Below the pieces are notes generated by a model. That model was not told where the DNA came from. It made no database searches and saw nothing but the letters and a program-made list of their open reading frames with translations. A program made the translations under genes and the position numbers. From Geodermatophilus sp. DSM 44513 (GTDB taxonomy: Bacteria; Actinomycetota; Actinomycetes; Mycobacteriales; Geodermatophilaceae), in contig NZ_CP135963.1 in the NCBI RefSeq assembly GCF_032460525.1, positions 2,356,001-2,420,000 on the forward strand: DNA of 64,000 nucleotides, in the 5' to 3' direction. How positions within the stretch are numbered: the stretch's first letter is position 1; the number at the start of each line of letters is the position of its first letter. Positions 39,590-47,476 of the stretch are shown in pieces.

Positions 39590-40438
39590 TCACCTCCGGA
39601 CGCGGTGCGCGTCCAGCCAGGCGACGACGTCGGCCAGGACGCGGTCGCGCTCGGGCTCGTTGTGCGGCTCGTGGAAGAGGCCGTCGTAGGTGTGCACCGT
39701 GAGGTCCGGTGAGCCGGCGTGTGCCCGCACGACCTCGCTGGCGGCCGGCGGCACCAGGCGGTCGGCGGTGCCGTGCAGCACGAGCAGCGGCAGGGTCAGC
39801 GCGGGCAGCCGGCCGGGCACGGCCAACGCGGTGGCCATGAGCTCCGCGCCGGTGCGGGCGACCATCTTGCCGGTGTGGTTGAGCGGGTCGGTGCGGTAGG
39901 CGCGCACCACCTCCGGGTCCCGGCTGACCGCCTCGGCGTCCAGCTGCAGCACCCCGGCGCCGGGCAGCAGGCGGGACAGCAGCGGCGCCACGGCGCGCTG
40001 GAGGGGGCTCGCGGCGCTGGTGTCCAGCGCCGGCGCGGACAGCACCGCACCGGCGACGCGGGCGTCCGGCGTCCCGGTCAGGTACTGCAGGGCGACCAGC
40101 CCGCCCAGGCTGTGCCCGTAGACGAACAGCGGGACGCCGGGGTGCTGCTCCCCCGCGTGCCGCACCAGCTCCGCGACGCCGGCGACGGTGGCGGCCATGC
40201 TGCCGATGTCACCCCGGCGGCCCGGCGAGCGGCCGTGCCCGGGGTGGTCGGCGGCGTGCACCGCGTACCCGGCCGCGGCCAGCCGCTCGGCGACGTGTGC
40301 GTACCGGCCGCTGTGCTCGTGGGCGCCGTGCACCAGGACGACGGCGCCCACGGGGTCGGTGACCGTCCACGCCTGGTGGTACTGGCCGGAGGACAGCGTG
40401 CCCTCGGCGTGCACGGGCTGGGGACGGGCGGCGGTCAT
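39590..40438 (-). CDS. Monoacylglycerol lipase-like alpha/beta hydrolase
   Basis: A 282-residue hydrolase of the serine-lipase HipH/MGLL type: VVLVHGAHEHSGRYAHVAE, HAADHPGHGRSPGRRGD, nucleophile elbow YGHSLGGLVALQYL, VLSAPALDTS, the acid in LHGTADRLVPP and the late DGLFHEPHNEPERD. The HGAHEHSGRY, DHPGHGRS and H(E/H)xxNEPE patterns are those of bacterial and mycobacterial monoacylglycerol lipases. ATG start. A short GC-rich tandem repeat sits just upstream. Confidence 0.85.
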   Translation of the reverse strand: MTAARPQPVHAEGTLSSGQYHQAWTVTDPVGAVVLVHGAHEHSGRYAHVAERLAAAGYAVHAADHPGHGRSPGRRGDIGSMAATVAGVAELVRHAGEQHPGVPLFVYGHSLGGLVALQYLTGTPDARVAGAVLSAPALDTSAASPLQRAVAPLLSRLLPGAGVLQLDAEAVSRDPEVVRAYRTDPLNHTGKMVARTGAELMATALAVPGRLPALTLPLLVLHGTADRLVPPAASEVVRAHAGSPDLTVHTYDGLFHEPHNEPERDRVLADVVAWLDAHRVRR

Positions 40439-40454
40439 CGGCGGTCCTCGGGGT

Positions 40455-40490
40455 CGGGTGCGGGGTGCGGGGTGCGGGGTACGGGGTGCG
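40455..40490. repeat. Short tandem repeat before the lipase gene
   Basis: About five copies of a 7-nt unit (GCGGGGT with one variant, GGTACGGGG) lie between the divergent lipase and HhH-protein genes. Likely a slippage-prone tract; it lies in the lipase leader or promoter region. Confidence 0.6.
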
Positions 40491-40540
40491 TGGGCATCCT
40501 GCAGCAGGGGCCCGGGCCGGTGCCCTCCGGCGAGGCGCCC

Positions 40541-40546
40541 TAGGTT
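40541..40546 (+). promoter_or_regulatory. -10 element of a leaderless transcript
   Basis: TAGGTT (TANNNT) ends 7 nt before the ATG at 40554, with no Shine-Dalgarno between, the hallmark of leaderless actinobacterial genes. Confidence 0.5.
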
Positions 40547-40553
40547 GGACGCC

Positions 40554-41102
40554 ATGCCGACCACGTCGCCGGGGACCGGGCCCGCGGGGACCATCACCGA
40601 GCTGGGCCTGCCCACCCGCGCGGTGACCGCACTGACCCGGGCCGGGATCACCACGACCGCCCAGCTGGCCACCCTGACCCGGGCGGAGCTGACCGCGGTG
40701 GACGGGCTGGGCCCGGGCAGCGTGGCCGCGATCCGGCGCGTCGTCCCCGAGCCGCCCGGCCGGCTGCACGCCGCACCGGCACCGTCGCGGTCACCGTCGC
40801 CGGAGGAGCGGGAGTCCCCCGCCGCGCCGGCCATCCCCTCCTTCGCGTCGCTGCGCGACCCCCGCCGCCGGACGACGGTCGACCTGATCGTCCCGGCGAC
40901 GCCGCCGCCGCCCGCGGCACCGCGGGCCACGGAACCGCCGGCTCCGACGACGCCCACCACCACGCCCCGGCCCCCGGACTACGCGGACCTGTGGCGTCTC
41001 GGCGTCCGGGTGGGGTCGGTCGTGGTGACCCTGCCGCTGCGGCTGACGCTGCGCGTCGTCGGCCCGCCCGCCCGCCGGCTGCGGCAGCTGCTCGGCGCCT
41101 GA
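40554..41102 (+). CDS. Helix-hairpin-helix protein resembling the RNA polymerase alpha C-terminal domain
   Basis: A 182-residue protein. Residues 13-65 (LGLPTRAVTALTRAGITTTA, then LTAVDGLGPGSVAAIRRVV) match the HhH fold of RNA polymerase alpha-CTD and related DNA-binding modules. A Pro/Ala/Thr-rich linker of about 70 residues follows, and the C-terminus (VRVGSVVVTLPLRLTLRVVG) is hydrophobic and basic, possibly membrane-associated. I do not recognise the full-length architecture; function unknown. Confidence 0.7.
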   Translation: MPTTSPGTGPAGTITELGLPTRAVTALTRAGITTTAQLATLTRAELTAVDGLGPGSVAAIRRVVPEPPGRLHAAPAPSRSPSPEERESPAAPAIPSFASLRDPRRRTTVDLIVPATPPPPAAPRATEPPAPTTPTTTPRPPDYADLWRLGVRVGSVVVTLPLRLTLRVVGPPARRLRQLLGA

Positions 41103-41124
41103 CGGCCGCACGTCCGCGTCCCCG

Positions 41125-42102
41125 GTGAGCCCGGCCCCCTCCCCGCCCGGCGACGCCGGTCCTCGCACCGGGGGACGGGTGGTCGTCGTCGGGTCGGTGA
41201 ACGCCGACCTGGTCGTCACCGTGCAGCGGCACCCGGCCCCGGGTGAGACGGTCCTCGGCGACGGCGGGGCGGTGCTGCCCGGCGGCAAGGGGGCCAACCA
41301 GGCGGTGGCGGCGGCGCGCCTGGGTGCCCGGGTGGCCCTCGTGGGGGCCGTCGGATCCGACCCGAACGCCGAGGCCGCCCTGGTGGAGCTGCGCGCGGCC
41401 GGGGTCGACCTGACGGCCGTGGCCGCGGTCCCCGGGCCGACCGGGCTGGCCGTCGTGACGGTGGCGGCCGACGGCGAGAACACCATCGTGGTCGTGCCGG
41501 GCGCCAACGCCGCGGTGGGCCCGGACGTCGTGGCGCGCCTGCCCCCGCTCGGCCCGGACACGGTGCTGGTGCTGCAGGGCGAGCTGCCCCGCGCGACCAC
41601 CGAGGCCGTGGCCCGGGCCGCCGACGCCGCCGGGGCCCGGGTGGTCCTCAACCTCGCCCCGGCGGTCCCGCTGGACCCCGACGTCGTCCGGACCGCGCAC
41701 CCGCTGGTGGTCAACGAGCACGAGGCGGGTGCCGCGCTGCGGCTCCTCGGCGGCGAGGAGCCCCCGCCGGACCGGGACGTGGTCGCCCTGGCCTCGGCAC
41801 TCGCCACCCGGCTGGTCGCGGCGGGCGCGCGCTCCGTCGTCGTCACGGTGGGCGGCGCGGGCGCCGTCGTGCACCCAGGCGGGGGCGCCCCCGGCCCGGC
41901 GCACCTGCCGGCCGCAGCGGCGGAGGTGGTCGACACGACCGGTGCCGGTGACGCGTTCGTGGGCGCGACGGCGGCGCAGCTGGCGGCCGGGGTGGACCTG
42001 GTGGCCGCGGCCGGCACGGCCGTCGCCGTCGGCACGCACGCGGTCCGGCGGCGGGGCGCCCAGCCGTCCTACCCGACGCTCGGGGAGCTCCGGGGGTCCT
42101 GA
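41125..42102 (+). CDS. rbsK: Ribokinase (PfkB family)
   Basis: A 325-residue carbohydrate kinase. VVVVGSVNADLVV at the N-terminus, GGKGANQAVAAARLG (substrate side), VLNLAPAVPL, VNEHEAGAAL and the C-terminal PfkB motif DTTGAGDAFVGA are all present. GSVNxDL plus GGKGANQA point to ribokinase within the PfkB family, though another pentose or nucleoside substrate is possible. No ribose transporter is nearby. GTG start; 22 nt after the HhH-protein gene, probably one transcript. Confidence 0.85.
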   Translation: MSPAPSPPGDAGPRTGGRVVVVGSVNADLVVTVQRHPAPGETVLGDGGAVLPGGKGANQAVAAARLGARVALVGAVGSDPNAEAALVELRAAGVDLTAVAAVPGPTGLAVVTVAADGENTIVVVPGANAAVGPDVVARLPPLGPDTVLVLQGELPRATTEAVARAADAAGARVVLNLAPAVPLDPDVVRTAHPLVVNEHEAGAALRLLGGEEPPPDRDVVALASALATRLVAAGARSVVVTVGGAGAVVHPGGGAPGPAHLPAAAAEVVDTTGAGDAFVGATAAQLAAGVDLVAAAGTAVAVGTHAVRRRGAQPSYPTLGELRGS

Positions 42103-42206
42103 GCAGCTGGGGGCCTGAGCAGCACGCTGCCCGCGGACCCGGCGCGACGGCGGTCCCGGCCTCTGACAAGCTCGCGCGGTCGTCGTCCCCCCGTGCAGGA
42201 GGTCCC

Positions 42207-43175
42207 GTGCGCGCCGCCCAGATCGCCACCCTCGACGGCCCCTCGGCCATCTCCGTCGTCGACGTCCCCGCACCCGCGGGGGCCGACGGCGAGGTGCTGG
42301 TCGACGTGCACGTCGCCGGCGTCACCTTCCCCGAGGTGCTGCTCAGCCGCGGGCAGTACCAGCTCAAGCCGGAGCTGCCGTTCGTGCCGGGCAGCGAGGT
42401 GGCCGGGACGGTGCGCAGCGCCCCGGAGGGCAGCGGCCTGCGGCCCGGCCAGCGGGTGGCGGCCTTCCCCGGCGTCGGCGGGTTCGCCGAGGTGGTGGCC
42501 GTGGACCCCGGCGTCGTCTTCCCGCTGCCCGACGCCGTCTCCTTCGAGCAGGGTGCGGCGCTGCCGATGAACTACCTGACCATGCACTTCGCGCTGGCCC
42601 GCCGCGGCCGGCTGCAGGCCGGGGAGACGGTGCTGGTGCACGGCGCGGCCGGCGGCCTGGGCACGGCGGGCACCCAGCTGGCCAAGGCCTACGGGGCGCG
42701 GGTGCTCGCCGTGGTGTCCGACGAGGCCAAGGGCGCGGCGGCGCGGGCCGCCGGCGCCGACGAGGTGGTGCTCGCCGACGGGTTCCTGCCGCGGGTCAAG
42801 GAGCTCACCGGGGGGCGCGGCGTGGACGTCGTCGCCGACCCGGTCGGCGGCGACCGGTTCACCGACTCGCTGCGCAGCCTGGCCCGCGAGGGACGGCTGC
42901 TGGTGCTGGGCTTCACCGGCGGGGAGATCCCCACGGTCAGGGTCAACCGGCTGCTGCTGAACAACGTCTCGGTGGTCGGGGTGGGCTGGGGCGCCTTCTG
43001 GACCGGCGAGCCCGGCTACGTGCAGGAGCAGTGGCGCGAGCTGGCGCCGCTGCTGGAGCGCGGCGCGCTGGACCCGGTGCTCGGGTCGGTGCACGACCTC
43101 GCCGACGCGGCCGCCGCGGTCACCGAGCTCGACGAGCGCCGCGCCACCGGCAAGGTGCTGCTGCGGGTCCGCTGA
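42207..43175 (+). CDS. NADPH:quinone oxidoreductase, zinc-free MDR family
   Basis: A 322-residue medium-chain reductase: FPEVLLSRGQYQLKPELPFV, PGSEVAGTV, VLVHGAAGGLGTAGTQLAK (nucleotide-binding), VLLADGF-like and DVVADPVGGDRFTDSLRSLA, and GKVLLRV at the end. No structural or catalytic zinc Cys cluster, so this is the QOR branch. The physiological acceptor is unknown. GTG start with GGAGG upstream. A hairpin element follows the stop. Confidence 0.88.
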   Translation: MRAAQIATLDGPSAISVVDVPAPAGADGEVLVDVHVAGVTFPEVLLSRGQYQLKPELPFVPGSEVAGTVRSAPEGSGLRPGQRVAAFPGVGGFAEVVAVDPGVVFPLPDAVSFEQGAALPMNYLTMHFALARRGRLQAGETVLVHGAAGGLGTAGTQLAKAYGARVLAVVSDEAKGAAARAAGADEVVLADGFLPRVKELTGGRGVDVVADPVGGDRFTDSLRSLAREGRLLVLGFTGGEIPTVRVNRLLLNNVSVVGVGWGAFWTGEPGYVQEQWRELAPLLERGALDPVLGSVHDLADAAAAVTELDERRATGKVLLRVR

Positions 43176-43179
43176 AGGA

Positions 43180-43225
43180 GGACCCCGCTGCTCGCTGGCT
43201 CGCGGCGGGACCCTGCAGTGGGGCC
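43180..43225. terminator. Dispersed hairpin element, copy 1, between convergent genes
   Basis: CCCCGCTGC (43183-43191) pairs with GCAGTGGGG (43215-43223), nine pairs including one G-U, extended by GG/CC around a bulged A. It starts 5 nt after the quinone oxidoreductase stop. The loop contains GCTCGCGGCGGG, shared with copy 2 at 47405. Probable bidirectional terminator. Confidence 0.7.
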
Positions 43226-43239
43226 ACCCGCACGGGCGG

Positions 43240-43719
43240 TCAGTCGGTGGGCGAGGCGTCCTCGGTCGGCGCGGCTCCCTCGCTGGGCACGGCCTCCCCG
43301 GTCGGGGCGACGCTCTCGGTGGGCAGCGCCCCGGTCGCCTCGCACTGGGCCGTGCTTTCCTGGAGACGCTGCTGCAGCGGCTGCAGCCGGCGGACCACCT
43401 CGTCGAGCCGGGCGGCGTCCAGCGCCGCCGCGGCGGCGCCCAGGTCGTCGGCGGTCGAGGCGATGTCCTGAGCGGCGTTGATCGCCCGCAGGCACGCCGT
43501 GTTCAGCTCGACGCCGCCGATCGGCGCCTCCGGGCCGGCCGGTGCGGCCGTCGGGGGCGCCGTCGGCTCCTGCGCCGTCGGCGCGGGCGGGTCCTGGCCC
43601 AGCAGCCCGAGCAGCAGCACGCCGCAGACCAGGCCGACGACGAAGGTCCCCGTGGCCAGCCAGCGCTGCCAGCCGCGGTCCGGCCGGTCCCCCGGCTCCC
43701 CGGGATCGGCTCGTGTCAT
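43240..43719 (-). CDS. Membrane-anchored hypothetical protein with extracytoplasmic helical domain
   Basis: A 159-residue protein: a charged N-terminus, a single transmembrane helix (TFVVGLVCGVLLLGLLG), a Pro/Ala/Thr linker, then a small helical domain with one Cys near each end (NTACLRAINAAQDIASTADD and ESTAQCEATG) that could be disulfide-bonded. It ends in a repetitive Pro/Thr/Glu/Ser tail with TESVAPTGEAVPSEGAAPTE units. Family not recognised. It is divergent from the MMPL gene. Confidence 0.65.
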   Translation of the reverse strand: MTRADPGEPGDRPDRGWQRWLATGTFVVGLVCGVLLLGLLGQDPPAPTAQEPTAPPTAAPAGPEAPIGGVELNTACLRAINAAQDIASTADDLGAAAAALDAARLDEVVRRLQPLQQRLQESTAQCEATGALPTESVAPTGEAVPSEGAAPTEDASPTD

Positions 43720-43756
43720 CGGTCGTCCTCCCACCCGGCGGTCCGGTGGGGGCGGA

Positions 43757-43781
43757 CGTACCCTCCGCACACATCGGTACG
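43757..43781. promoter_or_regulatory. Inverted repeat CGTACC-N13-GGTACG before the MMPL gene
   Basis: CGTACC at 43757-43762 and GGTACG at 43776-43781 are exact reverse complements. They lie 30 nt before the TTG start of the transporter gene and within the divergent promoter region. The left arm contains TACCCT, a possible -10. The same half-sites with a 14-nt spacer precede whiB2. Confidence 0.4.
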
Positions 43782-43810
43782 CACGAGACCGGGCCGAGCA
43801 GGAGGCCGCC

Positions 43811-46135
43811 TTGTCCAGACGGCGCCGAGGGGGTGCGCTGGTCCGTGCCCCGGCGGCCGCCCTCCGTGCTGCGGGCCGGCTCGCCCGGACGGCGGTGGTG
43901 GCCGGACGGTGGGTGGTCCTGGCCGGGTGGCTCGCACTGGCGGTGGCGGCGGTCCTGCTGCCGGTCCCCGGCGGCGGGGGCGGCGCGGACGACGTCGGCG
44001 GGCTGCTGCCCCCGGACAGCGAGGCGGTGGCCGTCCAGCAGCGCAGCCTGCAGCTGTTCCAGGTGCCGGTGCTCTCCGAGACCACGGTCGTCGTGCACGA
44101 CCCGGAGGGGCTGGACCCGCTCACCCGGGCCGACGTCGCCCTGTGGGCCCTCGCGCACACCCAGGCCACCCTGGACGGCGGCGTGTCGCCGACCGGCGAG
44201 CAGGTGGTCGCGGCGGTGCCCATCCCCACCTCGACGCCCGACACCGCGGTCACCTACCTGTACGTGACCCGGGGGACGTCACTGGCGGAGGCCACCGCGC
44301 TGGGCCGCCAGTACGCCAGCCACTTCGACAACCAGGCCTCGCTGGAGACCCACGTCACCGGGCTCACACCGGCCCGCGTCGCCCAGGCCGAGTACCTGGA
44401 GTCCCGGCTGCTGCTGTTCGAGGTGGCCACCCTCGTGCTCATCGCGGTCGTGGTCGGCCTCACCTTCCGCTCGGTCGTCGCGCCCGTCGTCGTCCTGTTC
44501 GTCGCCGGACTGGGCTACCTCGTGGCGGTGCAGGTGCTGGCCGTCGCCGCCGGCGCACTGGGCTTCGCGCTGCCCGAGCAGCTGCGCCCGCTGACCGCGG
44601 CACTGCTCATCGGGGTGATCACCGACTACTGCGTGCTGTTCTTCTCCGGCTTCCGGCGGCACCTGGACCGGGGCCTGCACCGGCACGAGGCGGCCCGCCG
44701 GGTGGTGCTCACGGAGGGCCCGATCGTGGCGGTCGCCGGGGTGACCGTGGCCGCCGGCACGGCGGCCCTGCTGATCGCCGACTTCGCCCTGTTCCGCGCG
44801 TTCGGGCCGGCCCTGGCGCTGACCGTGGTGGTCGGCCTGCTGGTGTCGCTCACCCTCGTGCCCGCCGTGCTGGCCGTCCTGGGCCCGTGGCTGTTCGCGC
44901 CGTCCCGGGTCCGCGGCGGGCGGGCCCTGGACGAGAGCGCCGGGCGCGGGACGCGCTGGCTGGCGCGGGTGCTCGCCGGCCGGCGGGGAGCCGTCGCCGG
45001 GCTGGTGCTGGGCGTCGCCGTGCTGGTGCCGGCGGTGGTCCCCCTCGCCGACATGCGACTGGGGGTGTCCTTCTCCGGCGCGCTGCCCGGCGACGACCCG
45101 GTGCAGCGCGGCGCGCAGGTCCTCGAGGACACCGGCGTGCGCGGCATCACCGCGCCGACCGAGGTGCTGCTCGAGGGTGCCGACGTCGCCGCGCAGCGGG
45201 ACGCGCTGACGCGGCTGCAGGAGCTGCTGGCCGCCCGGCCCGGGGTGGCGGCGGTGCTCGGGCCGGCCCAGAACCCGCTGCCGGAGGAGTACGGCATCGT
45301 CTTCTCGCGGGACGGGGACGCCGCCCGGTTCGTCGTCGTCCTCGACAGCGACCCGCTGGCGGCGACCGCCGTCGCGGACCTGCGGGCGCTGCAGGAGGAC
45401 CTGGACGAGCTGGTCGCCCGGGCCGGCGTCGAGGACGTCACCGTCGGGGTGACCGGCCAGACCGCGATCGCCAGCGAGCTGGACCGGATCACCCGCGACG
45501 AGCTGCAGCGCACGCTGGTCGCGGTGCTGCTGGTCGAGCTGCTCATCCTCGTGCTGTTCCTGCGCGCGCTGCTGGCGCCGGTGGCGCTGCTCGCGCTCAG
45601 CGCCCTGTCGGTCGCGGCCACCCTGGGCCTGACGGTGTTCGTCTTCCAGGGCCTGCTCGGTGAGCCGGGCCTGACGTTCTACGTGCCGTTCGCCACCGCG
45701 GTCCTGCTGCTGGCCCTCGGCGCGGACTACAACGTCTTCGCCGTCGGCGCGATCTGGGACCAGGCCGCCCGCCACCCGCTGGCCCGGGCCATCGCCGTCG
45801 CCATGCCCGCCACCGCCCGGGCGATCAGCGCCGCCGGCGTGATCCTGGCCGCCACCTTCGCCATGGTCGCGATCATCCCGCTGTCCACCTTCCGGCAGAT
45901 CGCGTTCACCATGGCCGTCGGCCTGCTCGTCGACACCTTCCTCGTCCGGCCGGTCCTCACCCCCGCGGCGCTCACCCTCCTCGGCCGCGCCGGGGGCTGG
46001 CCCGGCCGGCGGATCCGGACCACCGACGACCGTCCGGGGGCCGAGGAACAGCGCGGGCTGCTGGCCGAGGAGTCCGAGCGGCGGCGCACCGAGGCACCGC
46101 CGCGCACCGCGGTGGGGGCGGGCGGGCCGCCGTGA
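43811..46135 (+). CDS. MMPL/RND-family lipid transporter
   Basis: A 774-residue RND-type permease built of two halves, each a first helix, a large extracytoplasmic loop and five further helices. The first is WVVLAGWLALAVAAVLLPVP, and the cores are ALLIGVITDYCVLFFSGFRR and LLLALGADYNVFAVGAIW, where the GVxxDYxxF and GADYN segments carry the proton-relay Asp-Tyr pairs of MmpL proteins. C-terminal cytosolic tail short. Such proteins export lipids or glycolipids. Start: TTG at 43811 with AGGAGG 5 nt upstream. The stop overlaps the DUF2993 gene by 4 bp. Confidence 0.9.
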   Translation: MSRRRRGGALVRAPAAALRAAGRLARTAVVAGRWVVLAGWLALAVAAVLLPVPGGGGGADDVGGLLPPDSEAVAVQQRSLQLFQVPVLSETTVVVHDPEGLDPLTRADVALWALAHTQATLDGGVSPTGEQVVAAVPIPTSTPDTAVTYLYVTRGTSLAEATALGRQYASHFDNQASLETHVTGLTPARVAQAEYLESRLLLFEVATLVLIAVVVGLTFRSVVAPVVVLFVAGLGYLVAVQVLAVAAGALGFALPEQLRPLTAALLIGVITDYCVLFFSGFRRHLDRGLHRHEAARRVVLTEGPIVAVAGVTVAAGTAALLIADFALFRAFGPALALTVVVGLLVSLTLVPAVLAVLGPWLFAPSRVRGGRALDESAGRGTRWLARVLAGRRGAVAGLVLGVAVLVPAVVPLADMRLGVSFSGALPGDDPVQRGAQVLEDTGVRGITAPTEVLLEGADVAAQRDALTRLQELLAARPGVAAVLGPAQNPLPEEYGIVFSRDGDAARFVVVLDSDPLAATAVADLRALQEDLDELVARAGVEDVTVGVTGQTAIASELDRITRDELQRTLVAVLLVELLILVLFLRALLAPVALLALSALSVAATLGLTVFVFQGLLGEPGLTFYVPFATAVLLLALGADYNVFAVGAIWDQAARHPLARAIAVAMPATARAISAAGVILAATFAMVAIIPLSTFRQIAFTMAVGLLVDTFLVRPVLTPAALTLLGRAGGWPGRRIRTTDDRPGAEEQRGLLAEESERRRTEAPPRTAVGAGGPP

Positions 46136-46869
46136 GCCCCGACGCGGCCCCCGCCGGCCGCTGGCCGACAGCCGTCCTGGCGGTGGTCGTCGTCCTGGGG
46201 ACCGCGCTGCTGCTGTGGGGAGCCGACCGGCTCGCCCGCATCGGCGCGGAGTCCGTGCTGGCCCGCACCGTGCAGGAGCGGACCGGCGTCCTGGAGCCTC
46301 CGGAGGTGGACGTGGGCGGCGGGCCGGTGCTGCTGCAGGCCCTGCGGGGCCGCTACGACGACGTCTCGGTCGACCTCGACGTGGTGTCGTCCGGTCCGGT
46401 GCGGCTGCGCGGCCTGTCGGCCGACCTCGGCGGCGTGTACCTGTCCTTCTCCGACCTGCTCGACGGCGCCACCGGCGGCGTGTACGTGCAGCGGTCCGCC
46501 GAGGAGGCCCTGCTCACCTACGACGACCTCGACCGCTACCTGCGCTTCACCGGCCGCCTCCTCGACGCCGAGCCGGCCGGGGAGGGGCAGCTGCGCCTCT
46601 CCGGCAGCGTCGACGTGGGCGGTGCGGTCCGGCCGGTCTCCGCCCTGGTGGACGTCACCGCCGAGGACGGCGCGCTGCTGCTGGAACCCGCGCGGCTGGA
46701 CACCGCCGCCCCGCTCGAGGGCGTCGACGAGCTGCTGGTGCGGCAGCGGTTCACCGTCCCGGTGCCCCTGGACCCGCTGCTGTTCGAGGGCCGCGGCGTC
46801 GACGTCGCGGTGCGACCGGACGGCCTGGCCGTCCGGTCCTCCGGGGACGGCGTCGTCCTCAGCTCCTGA
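46132..46869 (+). CDS. DUF2993 (LmeA-like) envelope protein
   Basis: A 245-residue protein. One N-terminal transmembrane helix (WPTAVLAVVVVLGTALLLWG), then a DUF2993 domain: ARTVQERTGVLEPPEVDVGG, RYDDVSVDLDVV, VRLRGLSADLGGVYLSFSDL and FTVPVPLDPLLFEGRGVDVA. Mycobacterial LmeA of this family is a periplasmic phospholipase needed for lipomannan elongation and for keeping MmpL11 stable in stationary phase. The 4-bp overlap with an MMPL gene supports the same partnership here (inference). Confidence 0.85.
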   Translation: MSPDAAPAGRWPTAVLAVVVVLGTALLLWGADRLARIGAESVLARTVQERTGVLEPPEVDVGGGPVLLQALRGRYDDVSVDLDVVSSGPVRLRGLSADLGGVYLSFSDLLDGATGGVYVQRSAEEALLTYDDLDRYLRFTGRLLDAEPAGEGQLRLSGSVDVGGAVRPVSALVDVTAEDGALLLEPARLDTAAPLEGVDELLVRQRFTVPVPLDPLLFEGRGVDVAVRPDGLAVRSSGDGVVLSS

Positions 46870-46947
46870 CCGGGCGGCCGCATGACGAGCGCGTGACGAT
46901 CCGCCGCCCGCGGCATGGGCGGCGGCCGGCCCGCCTACCGACGGGAC

Positions 46948-47400
46948 ATGGGAACACAGACCACCCCCACCCGCCGCATCGCCGCCGGGGTCTTCGCCGC
47001 GGGGCTGCTGCTGGCCGGCTGCGGGAGCACCGCCGACGAGATCGCCGCCCCGGAGACCACCGCGACCGAGTCCGCCCCCGCGGAGGACACCGCCGACCCC
47101 ACCGCGACCGCCGGGGCGGAGGACACCGCCGCGGCTCCCGGGACCGACGGCGGCACGGACGCCGGCGTCAACTGCTCCGGCACCTCCTGCGAGGTGACCC
47201 TGACCGGGGACGGCGCGCAGGTCGACGTCCTGGGGACGCCGATCACCCTGGGCACAGTCGCGGACGGCCGGGCCAGCATCTCCGTCGGCGGCCAGGAGCT
47301 CGCCTGCAGCCAGGGCGAGAGCGTCGCGGCCGGCCCGCTGACCGTCGAGTGCACGACCGTCACCGAGGACGCCGTGACCATGACGGCCAGCCTGGGCTGA
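46948..47400 (+). CDS. Small lipoprotein, LppV/DUF-type beta-rich domain
   Basis: A 150-residue exported protein with a lipobox LLLAGCGS, a 50-residue Thr/Ala/Glu/Asp-rich spacer and a C-terminal beta-strand domain. Two Cys pairs (NCSGTSCEVTL, and LACSQG with VECTT) are likely disulfides. I do not recognise a specific family. Start ATG 46948 gives the best signal peptide; the frame is open 33 nt further upstream. Followed by the second copy of the hairpin element. Confidence 0.75.
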   Translation: MGTQTTPTRRIAAGVFAAGLLLAGCGSTADEIAAPETTATESAPAEDTADPTATAGAEDTAAAPGTDGGTDAGVNCSGTSCEVTLTGDGAQVDVLGTPITLGTVADGRASISVGGQELACSQGESVAAGPLTVECTTVTEDAVTMTASLG

Positions 47401-47404
47401 GAGA

Positions 47405-47460
47405 GGACCTCGCTGCCCCCCACCGCTCGCGCGCTCGCGGCGGGCCCCTGCAGCGAGGCC
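47405..47460. terminator. Dispersed hairpin element, copy 2, between convergent genes
   Basis: CCTCGCTGC (47408-47416) pairs perfectly with GCAGCGAGG (47450-47458), again with flanking GG/CC around a bulged A and the loop segment GCTCGCGGCGGG. Compared with copy 1 the third pair is T-A instead of C-G and the fifth is G-C instead of G-U, so the stem is kept by paired change. It lies between the lipoprotein and PucR stops. Confidence 0.7.
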
Positions 47461-47476
47461 ACCCGGCGACGTCACG

